Notes: generated by a model not told the origin, from the letters alone. 64,000 nt of DNA from CAVQEG01 sp963711465 (GCA_963711465.1 CAVQEG010000002.1:1-64000); one strand, 5' to 3'. Positions 1-9,326 are shown, numbered from the stretch's first letter. Made by a program: numbers and translations.

Positions 1-447
1 ATTTGAACCTCGGGCGTGTCACACTTCCGCCAGATGATCAGATCATCGTAGCCGTCCCGATTCAGATCCGCCACTCGCCCCCCACGAAAGCACCACGGCT
101 GCACCGTCCGAAGGATCACCGCCGGCGTATCCGGGATATAGCCATCGTCGGTGCGGAACACATACAAGTGAAACAGTTCGGTCGTCCCCGGTGCCTTGTA
201 AAACGAATCTCGAGGGATCCCGAACGCCGCATGACCCGTCCCCCAGAAGTCACCGACGACCGGGTAGGACATGTCGCCCGATGAGTAGAACCGCCACATC
301 GGCGTATCCGCCGGCGCAGGTGTCTGTCCGTGGTAGACCATCCACTCTCCGGTGTACCCCGGCAGCCGCAGCCGCCGTCATCAGCGTCGCAGCCATGAAT
401 GGAATCATTCGCTCCATGTTCGGCAGCAAGCGTAGCATCACGTCCAT
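1..447 (-). CDS. secreted FG-GAP/VCBS-repeat protein, 3' end off the window, apparent frameshift
   Basis: The mature part is read on the minus strand from about position 356 to the window edge. It contains an FG-GAP-type calcium-loop motif, VADLNRDGYDDLIIW, near 1-70, so it is probably a beta-propeller surface or secreted protein. A good signal peptide (MIPFMAATLMTAAAAAG) lies just upstream but in another frame. The two frames join cleanly if one base is removed from the C4 run at 357-360. With that correction the start is the ATG at 447, preceded by GGAG at a suitable distance. Without it, the first in-frame ATG is at 341 and no signal peptide remains. The shift is either a real mutation or an assembly error. 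The C-terminus is not visible, so a sorting domain cannot be assessed. Confidence 0.6.
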
Positions 448-803
448 CCGGTTCTCCGTGGTTGAACCATCCCTTCGCACACTACCCCTCGTCCTCGACA
501 TTCCCCGCTGCTTCCCCTGTTTCTATACACACAGCAGACGCAAACAACTCTCTGGTGACCGAACCGCTGCACGACTCACCCAGTCGAACACTGACCGTCG
601 CAACGGGAGGAGTCGAACGGAAGTGGGACGCGAATTCCGCAAGTTGACCGCGTGGGATATCCTCCCTTGACCGCTAACAATACGCTCCACCGGTGTGTTA
701 GGCTCGTGTCGAGCTGGGATCGACCGCTGGCGTGGGGCAGGCACCGTTGGGTGCCCCGGCGAAGCGCGCAGGCTGATGCCTGCGGCAACATTCTGACCTG
801 ACC
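448..803. other. intergenic region between divergent genes
   Basis: This stretch separates the minus-strand FG-GAP gene from the plus-strand sigma factor gene. I see no convincing coding sequence in it. It must hold both divergent promoters, but I cannot place a clear -33/-7 pair. The last 70 bases contain two stem-loops, listed separately. Confidence 0.5.
740..784 (+). promoter_or_regulatory. tandem stem-loops in the sigma factor leader
   Basis: Two perfect short hairpins lie 20-60 bases upstream of the ECF sigma start. The first is GGCACC-GTTG-GGTGCC (740-755). The second is CGCAGGC-TGAT-GCCTGCG (767-784). An alternative pairing GGGGCA/TGCCCC (734-739 with 752-757) competes with the first. 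They may shape translation or transcript ends. No known riboswitch class matches convincingly. Confidence 0.3.
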
Positions 804-1406
804 GTGAGCGTACACGAGCTGCTGATACGACGTACACCCCGGAAGGAGCTGAGCGACGACGAGCTGATGGGCCGCCTGCAGCACGGCGACGACCGCGCCT
901 TCCGGATTCTTTACGACCGCTACAAGGGGTCGGTGTTCGTGTATTGCCTTCGGTTCATGAACGATCGGGACGCCGCAAAGGACGTGCTCCAGGAGGTCTT
1001 CATCCGGCTGCACCTGCGGCGTGACGGATATGTACCGGGGACGAATTTTGCCGGTTGGATTCATACGATCGCTCGCAACCTCTGCCTCAACGCCCGGCGT
1101 GGGCAGAGAGGACACACCAGCTTCGACGAACGAATGGTCAGCGCACCCAGCACCGCACCGGGCAACGGCGATGTCGCACTGCGCGAACGTCTGGCGGCCG
1201 AAATCCAGCGCCTTCCCGAACTCTACCGCGACGCGCTGATCCTCCGCGAGTACAACGATCATTCCTACGACGAGATCGCCGGCATTCTCGGAGTGCCGAT
1301 GTCAACCGTCAAGTTCAGAATCTTCAAGGCCCGTGAAATGCTGCGCCAGCGATTGGCCGACAGCTTCGATGAGTATCGAAATCAATCGGATGGAACCGAA
1401 GAATAG
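804..1406 (+). CDS. ECF-type RNA polymerase sigma factor
   Basis: A 200-residue protein with the sigma-70 region 2 / region 4 layout of extracytoplasmic-function sigma factors. Region 2 is at about residues 20-90 (AFRILYDRYKGSVFVYCLRF, then DVLQEVFIRLH and FAGWIHTIARNLCLN). Region 4 is at about 130-185 (LPELYRDALILREY followed by the helix-turn-helix SYDEIAGILGVPMSTVKFRI). It should direct RNA polymerase to envelope or stress promoters. The start is a GTG. The next gene begins 15 bases after the stop and encodes a membrane-anchored protein with a cytoplasmic N-terminus, the usual arrangement for a sigma/anti-sigma pair. Confidence 0.92.
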   Translation: MSVHELLIRRTPRKELSDDELMGRLQHGDDRAFRILYDRYKGSVFVYCLRFMNDRDAAKDVLQEVFIRLHLRRDGYVPGTNFAGWIHTIARNLCLNARRGQRGHTSFDERMVSAPSTAPGNGDVALRERLAAEIQRLPELYRDALILREYNDHSYDEIAGILGVPMSTVKFRIFKAREMLRQRLADSFDEYRNQSDGTEE

Positions 1407-1421
1407 ACGCGCATTCAAGCG

Positions 1422-2843
1422 ATGATTACCAACGACATACAAGAACTTCTGAGCGGGTCGCTCTCCGACGAACGGAGCGCGGAACTGCTGCACGTGCTGT
1501 CGGTCAGTCCCGAGAAACGCAAGGCGTTCCAGCAGTATGTGGCGATCCACGGACTCGTCGCTCGGGATCGAATCGCATCGATGCTGACGCCCGATGAGGA
1601 CGCCGCCGCATGGATCGGCATCACCGCTTCGGCGGGAATCGCCGATTCCGCACCGCGACGCCGCGGCGTTGTCGGATGGATCTCCGCGGTCGCCCTGGCC
1701 GCGGTCATCGGCTACCTCTTCGGATCCACCAGTCTCTTCGACGGCACCACCGCTGCGAGTGTCGCCGGGCATGCCGTTCAGTCGACGCCCACCACGATGA
1801 ACGCACGCGAGGTCGCGCCTCGACTCGCCCTCGACGCCCTCCGTGCCGGTGTCGCATCCGATTCGGTGCGCGTCGTCTATCGCGATCGCGTCGTCTACCG
1901 GGATCGTATGGTCTATCGCGACCGCGTCGTCGATGCCGATTCGGCGCCAATTCACGATGCCGCCGCGTCGACCGAAGCTGGTGTGAATGCATCGTTGAAT
2001 TCAGGTTCCAATTCAGATTCCGGAATCCGTTCGAATGCAGCTTCGAATCCGGATGTAATCGATCCGTCACGTGCCGGCGATCACGAAACGACAATGGCGG
2101 ACACGGCGAGCGAAGGTGTGAATTTGAAGCAGCCGACTGTGCCCAGTGAACCGGCAGACACGACGTCCGGTTCGCATCTGATGACCAGCGCACCGAAACC
2201 CACGGCGGCCGGGACGCCATCCGGTGCAGCCGACGCGAACCCTGCACTGACCGCAGCGAGCCAACCGGCGGAAGATCACTGGGTCCGCAGCGGATTCGAG
2301 GTGGCATTCAGCGAACGGGTCGGACGGCTGCTGCCGGCGCCGGTATCGACAAGCGATCCGGAATCGAATTTCAGCTACCGGAACCTCGACATCGCCTACC
2401 GCTTTGGCGGCGGACACTTCACCGTCGGTGCGCGAGCCGGATACGGAACGTTTTCCGCGGTGCGACTCGTTCAGGATTACTCCAGCGAACTGGCGATCAC
2501 GGTGATGGACGCGAAGGTCGAGGCCACCGATCGGGTGTTCGGCGAGATCTATGCGGGATACCGTTTTCCGCTCACCGAGACCTTCGCCATCGGCGCCGAG
2601 GCGTCCTTCGGCGGTTCATCGGAGCATCTGAAGGTTGGCGGCGATCTGCTGCTGACGATGATGCTCACCGACCACATCGGCATCAACGTGGGCGGCGGCG
2701 TCGGCCGCTACTGGTACGACATCGCCTCGCAGCGCAATGCGGTATTCGAGCAGAACGAAACGGCGGCGATCCGAAACGTCGCCAGTGACATGTATTCAGG
2801 ACCGGTGCTCGAGGGACGCTACGGACTGTTCCTCGACTTCTGA
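1422..2843 (+). CDS. membrane-anchored anti-sigma-like protein with C-terminal beta-barrel-like domain
   Basis: This 473-residue protein starts with a soluble helical segment (about 1-80) resembling the cytoplasmic part of anti-sigma factors but lacking an HxxxCxxC zinc motif. One transmembrane helix follows (about 88-107, WISAVALAAVIGYLFGS). Next is a Ser/Thr/Ala-rich linker with three copies of the hexapeptide (V/M)VYRDR (1872-1925). The final 190 residues have alternating aromatic/glycine strands (for example FTVGARAGYGTF and GEIYAGYRFP) typical of outer-membrane barrels. It lies directly behind the ECF sigma gene, so a regulatory role is likely. How one chain would span both membranes is unclear: the tail may be a soluble barrel-like domain or may be cleaved. 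The anti-sigma assignment rests on context and topology. Confidence 0.7.
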   Translation: MITNDIQELLSGSLSDERSAELLHVLSVSPEKRKAFQQYVAIHGLVARDRIASMLTPDEDAAAWIGITASAGIADSAPRRRGVVGWISAVALAAVIGYLFGSTSLFDGTTAASVAGHAVQSTPTTMNAREVAPRLALDALRAGVASDSVRVVYRDRVVYRDRMVYRDRVVDADSAPIHDAAASTEAGVNASLNSGSNSDSGIRSNAASNPDVIDPSRAGDHETTMADTASEGVNLKQPTVPSEPADTTSGSHLMTSAPKPTAAGTPSGAADANPALTAASQPAEDHWVRSGFEVAFSERVGRLLPAPVSTSDPESNFSYRNLDIAYRFGGGHFTVGARAGYGTFSAVRLVQDYSSELAITVMDAKVEATDRVFGEIYAGYRFPLTETFAIGAEASFGGSSEHLKVGGDLLLTMMLTDHIGINVGGGVGRYWYDIASQRNAVFEQNETAAIRNVASDMYSGPVLEGRYGLFLDF

Positions 2844-2929
2844 ATTCCACGGACTCGATGGATCGCGCCCCGCGCCTTCCGGAGATGAAATTCATAATGA
2901 ACCGTTCAACCAATCGGAGCCACGTCACC

Positions 2930-3631
2930 ATGAGTGCCATCACCCCGTTGGCGCGCATCATCGCGCGAGCGCTCCTGGCGGTAACGCTGGCCGCCGCGGC
3001 TCTCGCGGTCGAGTCGTGCGGCGTTACCGAGCCGGACCAGGCCGTCTGGCAGGATGTATCCGCCTTCTCCTGGCCATCGACGCCGGGCACACTGATGCGT
3101 TACAAGGTCGAGGAGAACCTGCTGGATTCGAGCACGACGAGCGAATCGATCGAGCGCGTGACCGATTCGTCGGTATTCAGCTACAATGGTCGCCCGATGC
3201 TGATGCTCGAGGACCCGACACTTCCCGCGCGCTTCTCGACGCACTACCTGCCGATGCACGACACGCTGGTGACGAAGGCCGATCCGATCGGTGCAGAGTT
3301 CGCGCTGGTCGCGCCGCTGGATCGCGGGCACGAGTGGATCGCCGCCTACACGCCGGACAACAAGCCGGCGCTGCAGGCGCGGATCATCGACCGCTTCAGT
3401 CAGTTGAAGCTCGACGGTCATATCTACTCGAACGTCGTGGTGGTGCAATACGTGCCGGTCAGTGATTCCGCGCAACACGTGTTCCAGTGGACACGACTCT
3501 TCGCGCGCGATGTCGGCGTCGTGCAGACGATCGAGCACTGGCCGGTTCCGAGCGAGAATGGATTCCACCCGAACGAATACGATCAGCGGGTCAACGGACG
3601 AACGACGCTGATCGAAACCTCGAAGCAGTGA
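2930..3631 (+). CDS. putative lipoprotein
   Basis: A 233-residue protein with a lipoprotein signal: an Ala/Leu-rich hydrophobic stretch followed by a VESCG lipobox (Cys about residue 30). No family is recognised. The mature part is strand-rich and predicted to be periplasmic or outer-membrane anchored. I chose the ATG at 2930 because GGAG lies 11 bases upstream and the signal peptide is of normal length. Upstream in-frame ATGs at 2897, 2885 and 2858 would add a charged N-terminal extension. It precedes the IgGFc-binding-type gene on the same strand with about 35 bases between them, so co-transcription is likely. Confidence 0.75.
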   Translation: MSAITPLARIIARALLAVTLAAAALAVESCGVTEPDQAVWQDVSAFSWPSTPGTLMRYKVEENLLDSSTTSESIERVTDSSVFSYNGRPMLMLEDPTLPARFSTHYLPMHDTLVTKADPIGAEFALVAPLDRGHEWIAAYTPDNKPALQARIIDRFSQLKLDGHIYSNVVVVQYVPVSDSAQHVFQWTRLFARDVGVVQTIEHWPVPSENGFHPNEYDQRVNGRTTLIETSKQ

Positions 3632-3666
3632 CGAACCTGATCCACAGCATGCGAGCGAAGTCACCC

Positions 3667-6042
3667 ATGAGACGTTCACGACACACCATATCGGCGCTCG
3701 GAGTGCTGGCCGTGCTTCTGGCGGTCGGCCTTGCCGGTGCGACGTGTGCCTCGGCACAGTCGGACCCGACGACAGCAGCATTCGATGCGGGTCTGGCCGG
3801 CACGGAGTACTACATCACCTTCCCTGAAACCGACGCGACCGCCTACCATCGGTTCATGGGCCTGATGATCACTTCGAGCGAATCGACGGTTGCCGTGGTC
3901 GAGATTCCCGGGCAGTCTCCGCAGAGCCGAACGATCGAGCCCGGAGTGACGACTGTGGTGGAGGTCAGCCGCAGCATGCAGATCCCCTACTTCGAGGAGG
4001 TGATGCAGCTTGGAATCCGTGTCACCTCCCGTGCTCCGATCACCGTGACCGTCGTCGACGCGCGCTACCAGACCAGCGCCACATATACCGCTCTGCCGAC
4101 GAGCTCATGGGGAACCAGCTATACACCGCTGACGCTTCCCAACGGCGCCGACGCCGAGTACGTCAGCCAGCTGACGATCCTTGCCTCCAGGGACAATACC
4201 GTCGTGACGATCAGGCCAAATGCCGACACCTATGCCTCACGTGCGGGACAGGAACGCAAGTGGTTCCTCGATGCCGGCGAAGTGATTCAGGTGCAGGCAT
4301 ATCCCGGCAACGAAGGGGTGGCCGACATGAGCGGGTCGCTCATCGAAGCGAACAATCCGATCGGAGTGCTTGCCGGACACGTGCGGGCCGCGGTGCCGCA
4401 CGACGGCCCGTTCGTACCGTCGCCGGGTGAGAACTATGCGGTTGGATTCGAGGTTCCGATGCGTCCGAACGCCGCCTGGAGCACCGAGTACGTGAGCACG
4501 CCGATGCGCGCAGGTGGCGACCGCTTCCGTGCCATCGCCGATGCGAACTCCACCCATCTGACGGCAACGACTGCCGCCGGTGCCACACAGGAGTTCGTGC
4601 TGAACAAGGGGCAGGTGATCGACGTCACGAGCATCGATGGTGCGCCGATCGCAACGCCGGTGCACTGGACGTCGACCGCGCCGGTGGCGATCATGCAGCT
4701 GCGGACCAGCGGGTCCTACGGTGACCCGTCGAGCGCGCCGGCGATGCTGCTGCTCACTGCCGTCGACTCGATGGCCTCACGCAGCACGTTTGCAGTTCCC
4801 GACAACGTCAACTTCGGTTCGTTCCACAGTCGGCTGCGGCTCGTCGCTGTCGGTTCCCCGGATGTCGCCCCCGATGATCCAGCCAATCCGCTGCGACGGC
4901 TGACACTCGACGGCGTCCCGATCGTCGATCTCGCGCCAGAACTTCTTCAGCAGCGGGTGGGCGACACGCGGTACTACGCCGCGACGCTCGACATTGCCGG
5001 CGGCGCACACACGATCGTTTCGGATCCCGACCATCCGTTCTCCGGCGTGATCTCCGGCGACAACGGTTCTCCTTCGCGTGACGAATTCGCAATGACGCTC
5101 CCGACCTGGACAACGACGATCGAGGCGGACGTGAGGGCTCCATACGTGGCGCAGAAACTCGATGCGTCGAAGGGTACCGTTCAGGTAATGCTCTCCGACC
5201 GCACCGACGGCTATTTCAGCGGGCTTTCGTCCGTACAGATCTCCAGCGACAGTCCGGGCTGGCAGCTCGTCTCCTTCCAGCCGCCTGCACCCGACGACGA
5301 CGCGCTGGCGGTCTTCCGCGCGGTGAGCGATCCGAGCGGTCCGCTGAGCGTCGAGGTCACCGATCGCGACGGAAACTCGGCGACGCTGTCGCTGTCGAAT
5401 TCGATCTGCTTCAAGACGGCCACGCCGGACGTCTCCTCGCTCACCATCGACGCGAATCAGGGCACGGGAGAATTCGTTCGGGAGGTCACGCTGAGCGCCA
5501 ACGAATGCGGTGAGATCGGACACATCACGTCGATCGAGTATGCCGCCGGCGGCACGGCCAATCCGTATCTGTATGCGGCGGAGGTCGTCGACGGCTCCAG
5601 CGTGCCCGTGACGATACTGCCGGGCGAATCGACCACGCTGCGCGTGCGCGCGCACAACGGAATTCCGGCAGGGGAATACACGACGCAGCTGCGCATTCAG
5701 GCGGACGATTCGACCGTGGTGATTCCGATTCGTCTCGTCGTTGGCGTCTCGTCGGTTGCGACATCCACGGAATCGACGAACCGGCTCGAGGTCTATCCCA
5801 ATCCGACGAGCGGCCCGACGACCGTTCGACTTGCCTCGGAGCTGCACACCGGAGCGCGACTCGAAGTCATCGACGCGCTCGGTCGCGTCGTGCGTCACAT
5901 CGACGGCGGACTCGCGGGACGTCGCGACGTGCGTCTCGACGGACGGACCGACGACGGCGTAGCGCTTCCATCTGGTGCGTATCTCGTTCGCATCAACGAC
6001 GGCAGTGCGACCTCTCAGACGCGCATGAGCGTGGTACGGTAG
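3667..6042 (+). CDS. IgGFc-binding-type secreted protein with T9SS C-terminal sorting domain
   Basis: A protein of about 790 residues with signal peptide (ALGVLAVLLAVGLAGATCASA). The N-terminal half resembles the IgGFc-binding protein domain seen in many bacterial surface proteins: GTEYYITFP, a discussion-free run of short strands, then SQLTILASRDNTVVTIRP. The middle contains Ig-like segments. The last 80 residues are a type IX sorting domain (LEVYPNPTSGPTTVRL to GAYLVRINDG), which directs transport across the outer membrane and surface attachment. The start at 3667 has a weak GCGAAG upstream. An ATG at 3649 is also in frame. The ligand is unknown: the family name derives from mucin-like IgG Fc-binding proteins and does not establish binding here. 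Confidence 0.82.
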   Translation: MRRSRHTISALGVLAVLLAVGLAGATCASAQSDPTTAAFDAGLAGTEYYITFPETDATAYHRFMGLMITSSESTVAVVEIPGQSPQSRTIEPGVTTVVEVSRSMQIPYFEEVMQLGIRVTSRAPITVTVVDARYQTSATYTALPTSSWGTSYTPLTLPNGADAEYVSQLTILASRDNTVVTIRPNADTYASRAGQERKWFLDAGEVIQVQAYPGNEGVADMSGSLIEANNPIGVLAGHVRAAVPHDGPFVPSPGENYAVGFEVPMRPNAAWSTEYVSTPMRAGGDRFRAIADANSTHLTATTAAGATQEFVLNKGQVIDVTSIDGAPIATPVHWTSTAPVAIMQLRTSGSYGDPSSAPAMLLLTAVDSMASRSTFAVPDNVNFGSFHSRLRLVAVGSPDVAPDDPANPLRRLTLDGVPIVDLAPELLQQRVGDTRYYAATLDIAGGAHTIVSDPDHPFSGVISGDNGSPSRDEFAMTLPTWTTTIEADVRAPYVAQKLDASKGTVQVMLSDRTDGYFSGLSSVQISSDSPGWQLVSFQPPAPDDDALAVFRAVSDPSGPLSVEVTDRDGNSATLSLSNSICFKTATPDVSSLTIDANQGTGEFVREVTLSANECGEIGHITSIEYAAGGTANPYLYAAEVVDGSSVPVTILPGESTTLRVRAHNGIPAGEYTTQLRIQADDSTVVIPIRLVVGVSSVATSTESTNRLEVYPNPTSGPTTVRLASELHTGARLEVIDALGRVVRHIDGGLAGRRDVRLDGRTDDGVALPSGAYLVRINDGSATSQTRMSVVR

Positions 6043-6110
6043 TATTCTCCGCCCCCCACTCGGTCTCCCCGGTCACCGGCGCGCGACCTGCCCGCCGGCC
6101 ACCACTTCCC

Positions 6111-6118
6111 TATTATTG
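6111..6118 (+). promoter_or_regulatory. possible -7 promoter box (TATTATTG)
   Basis: TATTATTG matches the Bacteroidota -7 consensus TAnnTTTG at seven of eight positions in otherwise GC-rich intergenic DNA ahead of the subtilisin gene at 6226. A CTG 20 bases upstream is only a weak -33 element, so this is a tentative call. Confidence 0.25.
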
Positions 6119-6225
6119 TCCCCCACACTTCGGAACATTCCGCCGGGCCGACCACGCTGGAGCGGTTCGGCCCCTGTAGGTGGGTCCCGACCCACATCGC
6201 TTTCCACACAACCCAACCGTCCGCC

Positions 6226-9200
6226 ATGTCGACACGAACGCTACTGCCGTCCGTCCTGGTCGCGATTCTCACAGTGGTCGCAGTACCACCGTTGCTCAGG
6301 GCCCAGGTGCCGTCGGGAACCACCGTCGAGCCGCACACCGAGAATACCATCGTATCGGGCACGCAGCGGCCCGACGGACTCTGGTCGCTGGCCACGATGC
6401 GCCGATCCACGCACCTGCCGGGCGACCGACTGTCGCACGTGGTGATCGTCAAGACCCGCACGCGCGTGGTAATCGATAAGGAGGGCCGGTCGATTCCGCT
6501 GCCCGACGTCATGCGTGTGCTCGAGCGATTCGGCGTGGAGCGGGTCGAGGCGCCGTTCCCACGAGCTGCGATCGGTCCGATGAGCAGCGATCGGCATGGA
6601 CTGGGGCGATTGCTTGAAGTCAGATACTCCGCAGACGTCGACCCGCTGGAGGTCAGCGCGGAGCTGCGCGGCATCACCGACGTCGAGTACGCCGAGCCGG
6701 TACCGGTGCGTCACACCAGCGGCGTTCCCAACGACCCGAAGTTTGCCGTGCAGTACGCGCTGGATCGAATGAAGATGACCGAGGCGTGGGACGTAACCAC
6801 CGGCGACACGAACGTGCTCATCGCGATCGTCGACACCGGCGTCGACATGGGGCACGAGGATCTGTCTGCGAACATCTGGACGAATCCGGGTGAGATACCC
6901 GGGAACGGCATCGACGATGATGGCAACGGCGAGGTGGACGACGTACACGGGTGGGACTTCGTCGGCAACGTGTCGCTTCCGCAGGCGATCAACAATCTGT
7001 TTGCCCCGGACGCCGACCCCTCGCCCGGTTCGGTGAATCAGCACGGGACGCACGTGGCGGGCACGGCCGGAGCGGTGACCAACAATGGGGTCGGCATTGC
7101 CGGCGTGGCGTACAACTGCCGCATCCTTCCGGTCAAGGTCGCATCCGATCAGATCTCCAATTCCATCTTCGAGGGGTACAAAGGAATTCTCTACGCGGCC
7201 CGCATGGGTGCTGCGGTAATCAACTGCAGCTGGGGAGGCGGTGTCTATTCGCAGGCCGAACAGGACGTGATCGACGAAGCGACCGACCTCGGTTCCCTCG
7301 TCGTCTGCTCCGCCGGCAACGACGGTCTCGACCTCGACAGGTTCAGCACCTTCCCCGCACTGTACGACCACGTGCTGTCGGTCGGCGCCTCCGACGCGCT
7401 CGATGCTCCGGCCTCGTTCTCCAACTACGGAATCGCGACACGTGTCTGGGCGCCCGGTGTCGACATCCTCAGCACGATCCGCGCTCCGAGTGAGTACTCC
7501 GACGCGTGGAGCGGAACGTCGATGGCATCTCCGCAGGTGGCGGGTGTCGCCGCGCTCGTCAGGTCGGTGCATCCGGACTGGTCACCTGCAGCCGTCGCCC
7601 AGCAGATCCGCAATACGGTCGACGATGTGGTGGCGCCGGACACGTCGCTTCGCAACAAGTACTACGGACGCGTCGACGCCGCCCGGGCTGTCAGCGTCAA
7701 TGGTGATGGAGGCGAACAGATGGCCGGCATCGATCTGGTCGACGTCGCCATCGACGCTCCGGGAGGCGTGATCACCGACACCACGCCCCGGACAATCGAC
7801 CTCACGCTGAGGAACGAACTGGCCGATGCACACCACGTCACCGCCCGTGTCTACTCGCTCAGTGATGAGGCGACGATCTCCGGGGGAGAGCAGAGCCTCG
7901 GCGATCTGCTGCACGATTCGAGCGCGGTCCTCCCGGTGCTGATCAGTACCACCGCGAGCGACGTGTTCTCATCGGGTGTTGCCAATGTGATGGTCGAAAT
8001 CACTGCCGACGGCTTCCATGACGTCCATCTGATTCACATTCCCTACCAATTCCCCAGCCCCAACGCCTACACCACCGTGATCAACGGACTGCCGGCCGAC
8101 GTCGTGGTCACCGACGGCTCGTCACCGGCGCTCAATACGCTGTGGGCCGTCGGCGAACTGCCCGGCTACGGCGGCGGTTTCATCCGCATGTACAACGGTT
8201 CGGTGAGCTACGGATTCATTGCGCAGACAGCGCTGACCACCGTCTGCGCCGTTGATGCAAACACAGCGCTGGCCGCGACCGGTCCGCTCGTCCTGCGCAC
8301 GACCGACGGCGGCACCACCTGGTCCAATTCGTTGGTCGCCTCGATCACAACGTCGGTCGCAAACCTGAACGTCGACGCCCAGGGCAGTGGCACGCTGGTC
8401 GGACAGCCCTCTGGAGCGACGTGGGCAATCGCCCGTACCACCGACGGCGGTGCGAACTGGACACCCATCGCCTCTCCCCCGACTGCCGTGGCCGGCGAAC
8501 GCGCCAACCCGAAGGCATTCTGCTGGTCCGGGCTGCACGGCTGGTTCGGCACGTCCGATGGGCGCGTCTACCGAACGACCGATGGGGGCCTTTCGTGGAC
8601 GTCGAGCGTAGTTGCCGACGGCGTGAACATCACTGCCATCAGCTTCGACTCGCAGTCGGCCTCCAACTGCGTCGCCCTCTACCGCTCGGCGGGAAGCGAT
8701 TCCGCATGGCACGTCGCAGTCAGTGCCGATGCCGGGGCGACGTGGACGGCCAACGACGTCGATCTGGCGTCGATGGGCGTCGTTCCGGTTCATCTCTCCG
8801 CGCGCAACGGCTGGTTCATCGCGATGGGAAATGACGGCCGGATCATCGTCTCCGGCGACGACGGAGCCAGCTGGACGTACGAGGCCACGCAGCGTACCGA
8901 CGCAGCCATCTCCGCCGGCGCATCGTTTCTCGGACCGGATCGGATTCGTGTGTGGAATCTGGGGACGTCCGTCGGGTTCCTCGACATCCCCGTCTCTACC
9001 TCAGCCGTTCCGGCGGTGGCATCCAACGCCTCCTTCTCCCTGCGAATTCTTCCCAACCCGGTCCGTGACCAGCTCACGCTCGAGGTGGGAGCGACCGGGG
9101 GCGGCGAGGTGTCGGCCGACGTCGTCGACATGCTGGGCAACCACGTTACCGCGGTGACGGCGAGGTCGATCGGAGCCGCCGGAGGAATTCTGCACATCGA

Positions 9201-9288
9201 CACGCATGCGTTGCCCGCCGGCAGCTACGTCTGCGTCGTCCGGTGTTCGGTGGGAACGAGGACTGCGCGCTTCACCGTAGTGCGATAG
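6226..9288 (+). CDS. subtilisin-like (S8) serine protease with Asp-box repeats and T9SS sorting domain
   Basis: A 1020-residue secreted protease. After a signal peptide (to about residue 26) and a prodomain, the S8 catalytic triad is complete: Asp203 in AIVDTGVD, His273 in HGTHVAG and Ser432 in SGTSMASPQ. Residues of about 670-920 carry BNR/Asp-box-like repeats (TTDGGTTW, TTDGGANW, TTDGGLSW, SADAGATW, SGDDGASW), suggesting a beta-propeller. The last 85 residues form a T9SS sorting domain (LRILPNPVRDQLTLEVG to GSYVCVVRC). The enzyme is predicted to be exported by T9SS and to act at the surface or outside the cell. A second S8 protease of similar plan lies at 23226. Confidence 0.93.
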   Translation: MSTRTLLPSVLVAILTVVAVPPLLRAQVPSGTTVEPHTENTIVSGTQRPDGLWSLATMRRSTHLPGDRLSHVVIVKTRTRVVIDKEGRSIPLPDVMRVLERFGVERVEAPFPRAAIGPMSSDRHGLGRLLEVRYSADVDPLEVSAELRGITDVEYAEPVPVRHTSGVPNDPKFAVQYALDRMKMTEAWDVTTGDTNVLIAIVDTGVDMGHEDLSANIWTNPGEIPGNGIDDDGNGEVDDVHGWDFVGNVSLPQAINNLFAPDADPSPGSVNQHGTHVAGTAGAVTNNGVGIAGVAYNCRILPVKVASDQISNSIFEGYKGILYAARMGAAVINCSWGGGVYSQAEQDVIDEATDLGSLVVCSAGNDGLDLDRFSTFPALYDHVLSVGASDALDAPASFSNYGIATRVWAPGVDILSTIRAPSEYSDAWSGTSMASPQVAGVAALVRSVHPDWSPAAVAQQIRNTVDDVVAPDTSLRNKYYGRVDAARAVSVNGDGGEQMAGIDLVDVAIDAPGGVITDTTPRTIDLTLRNELADAHHVTARVYSLSDEATISGGEQSLGDLLHDSSAVLPVLISTTASDVFSSGVANVMVEITADGFHDVHLIHIPYQFPSPNAYTTVINGLPADVVVTDGSSPALNTLWAVGELPGYGGGFIRMYNGSVSYGFIAQTALTTVCAVDANTALAATGPLVLRTTDGGTTWSNSLVASITTSVANLNVDAQGSGTLVGQPSGATWAIARTTDGGANWTPIASPPTAVAGERANPKAFCWSGLHGWFGTSDGRVYRTTDGGLSWTSSVVADGVNITAISFDSQSASNCVALYRSAGSDSAWHVAVSADAGATWTANDVDLASMGVVPVHLSARNGWFIAMGNDGRIIVSGDDGASWTYEATQRTDAAISAGASFLGPDRIRVWNLGTSVGFLDIPVSTSAVPAVASNASFSLRILPNPVRDQLTLEVGATGGGEVSADVVDMLGNHVTAVTARSIGAAGGILHIDTHALPAGSYVCVVRCSVGTRTARFTVVR

Positions 9289-9304
9289 CTGGTGTCGTTC
9301 AATT

Positions 9305-9326
9305 GGACTCCGATCGATCGGAGTCC
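9305..9326. repeat. 22-bp perfect palindrome
   Basis: GGACTCCGATC is followed immediately by its exact reverse complement, 17-38 bases after the subtilisin stop codon. With no loop and no T-tract it is not a classical intrinsic terminator. It could be an RNA cruciform-type 3' end or a protein-binding operator. Confidence 0.6.

Noticed and set aside
734..803. SAM-type riboswitch before the sigma gene
   Set aside because: CTGATGCC and GGCAAC resemble fragments of the S-box, but the full set of helices is absent and the downstream gene is not methionine-related.
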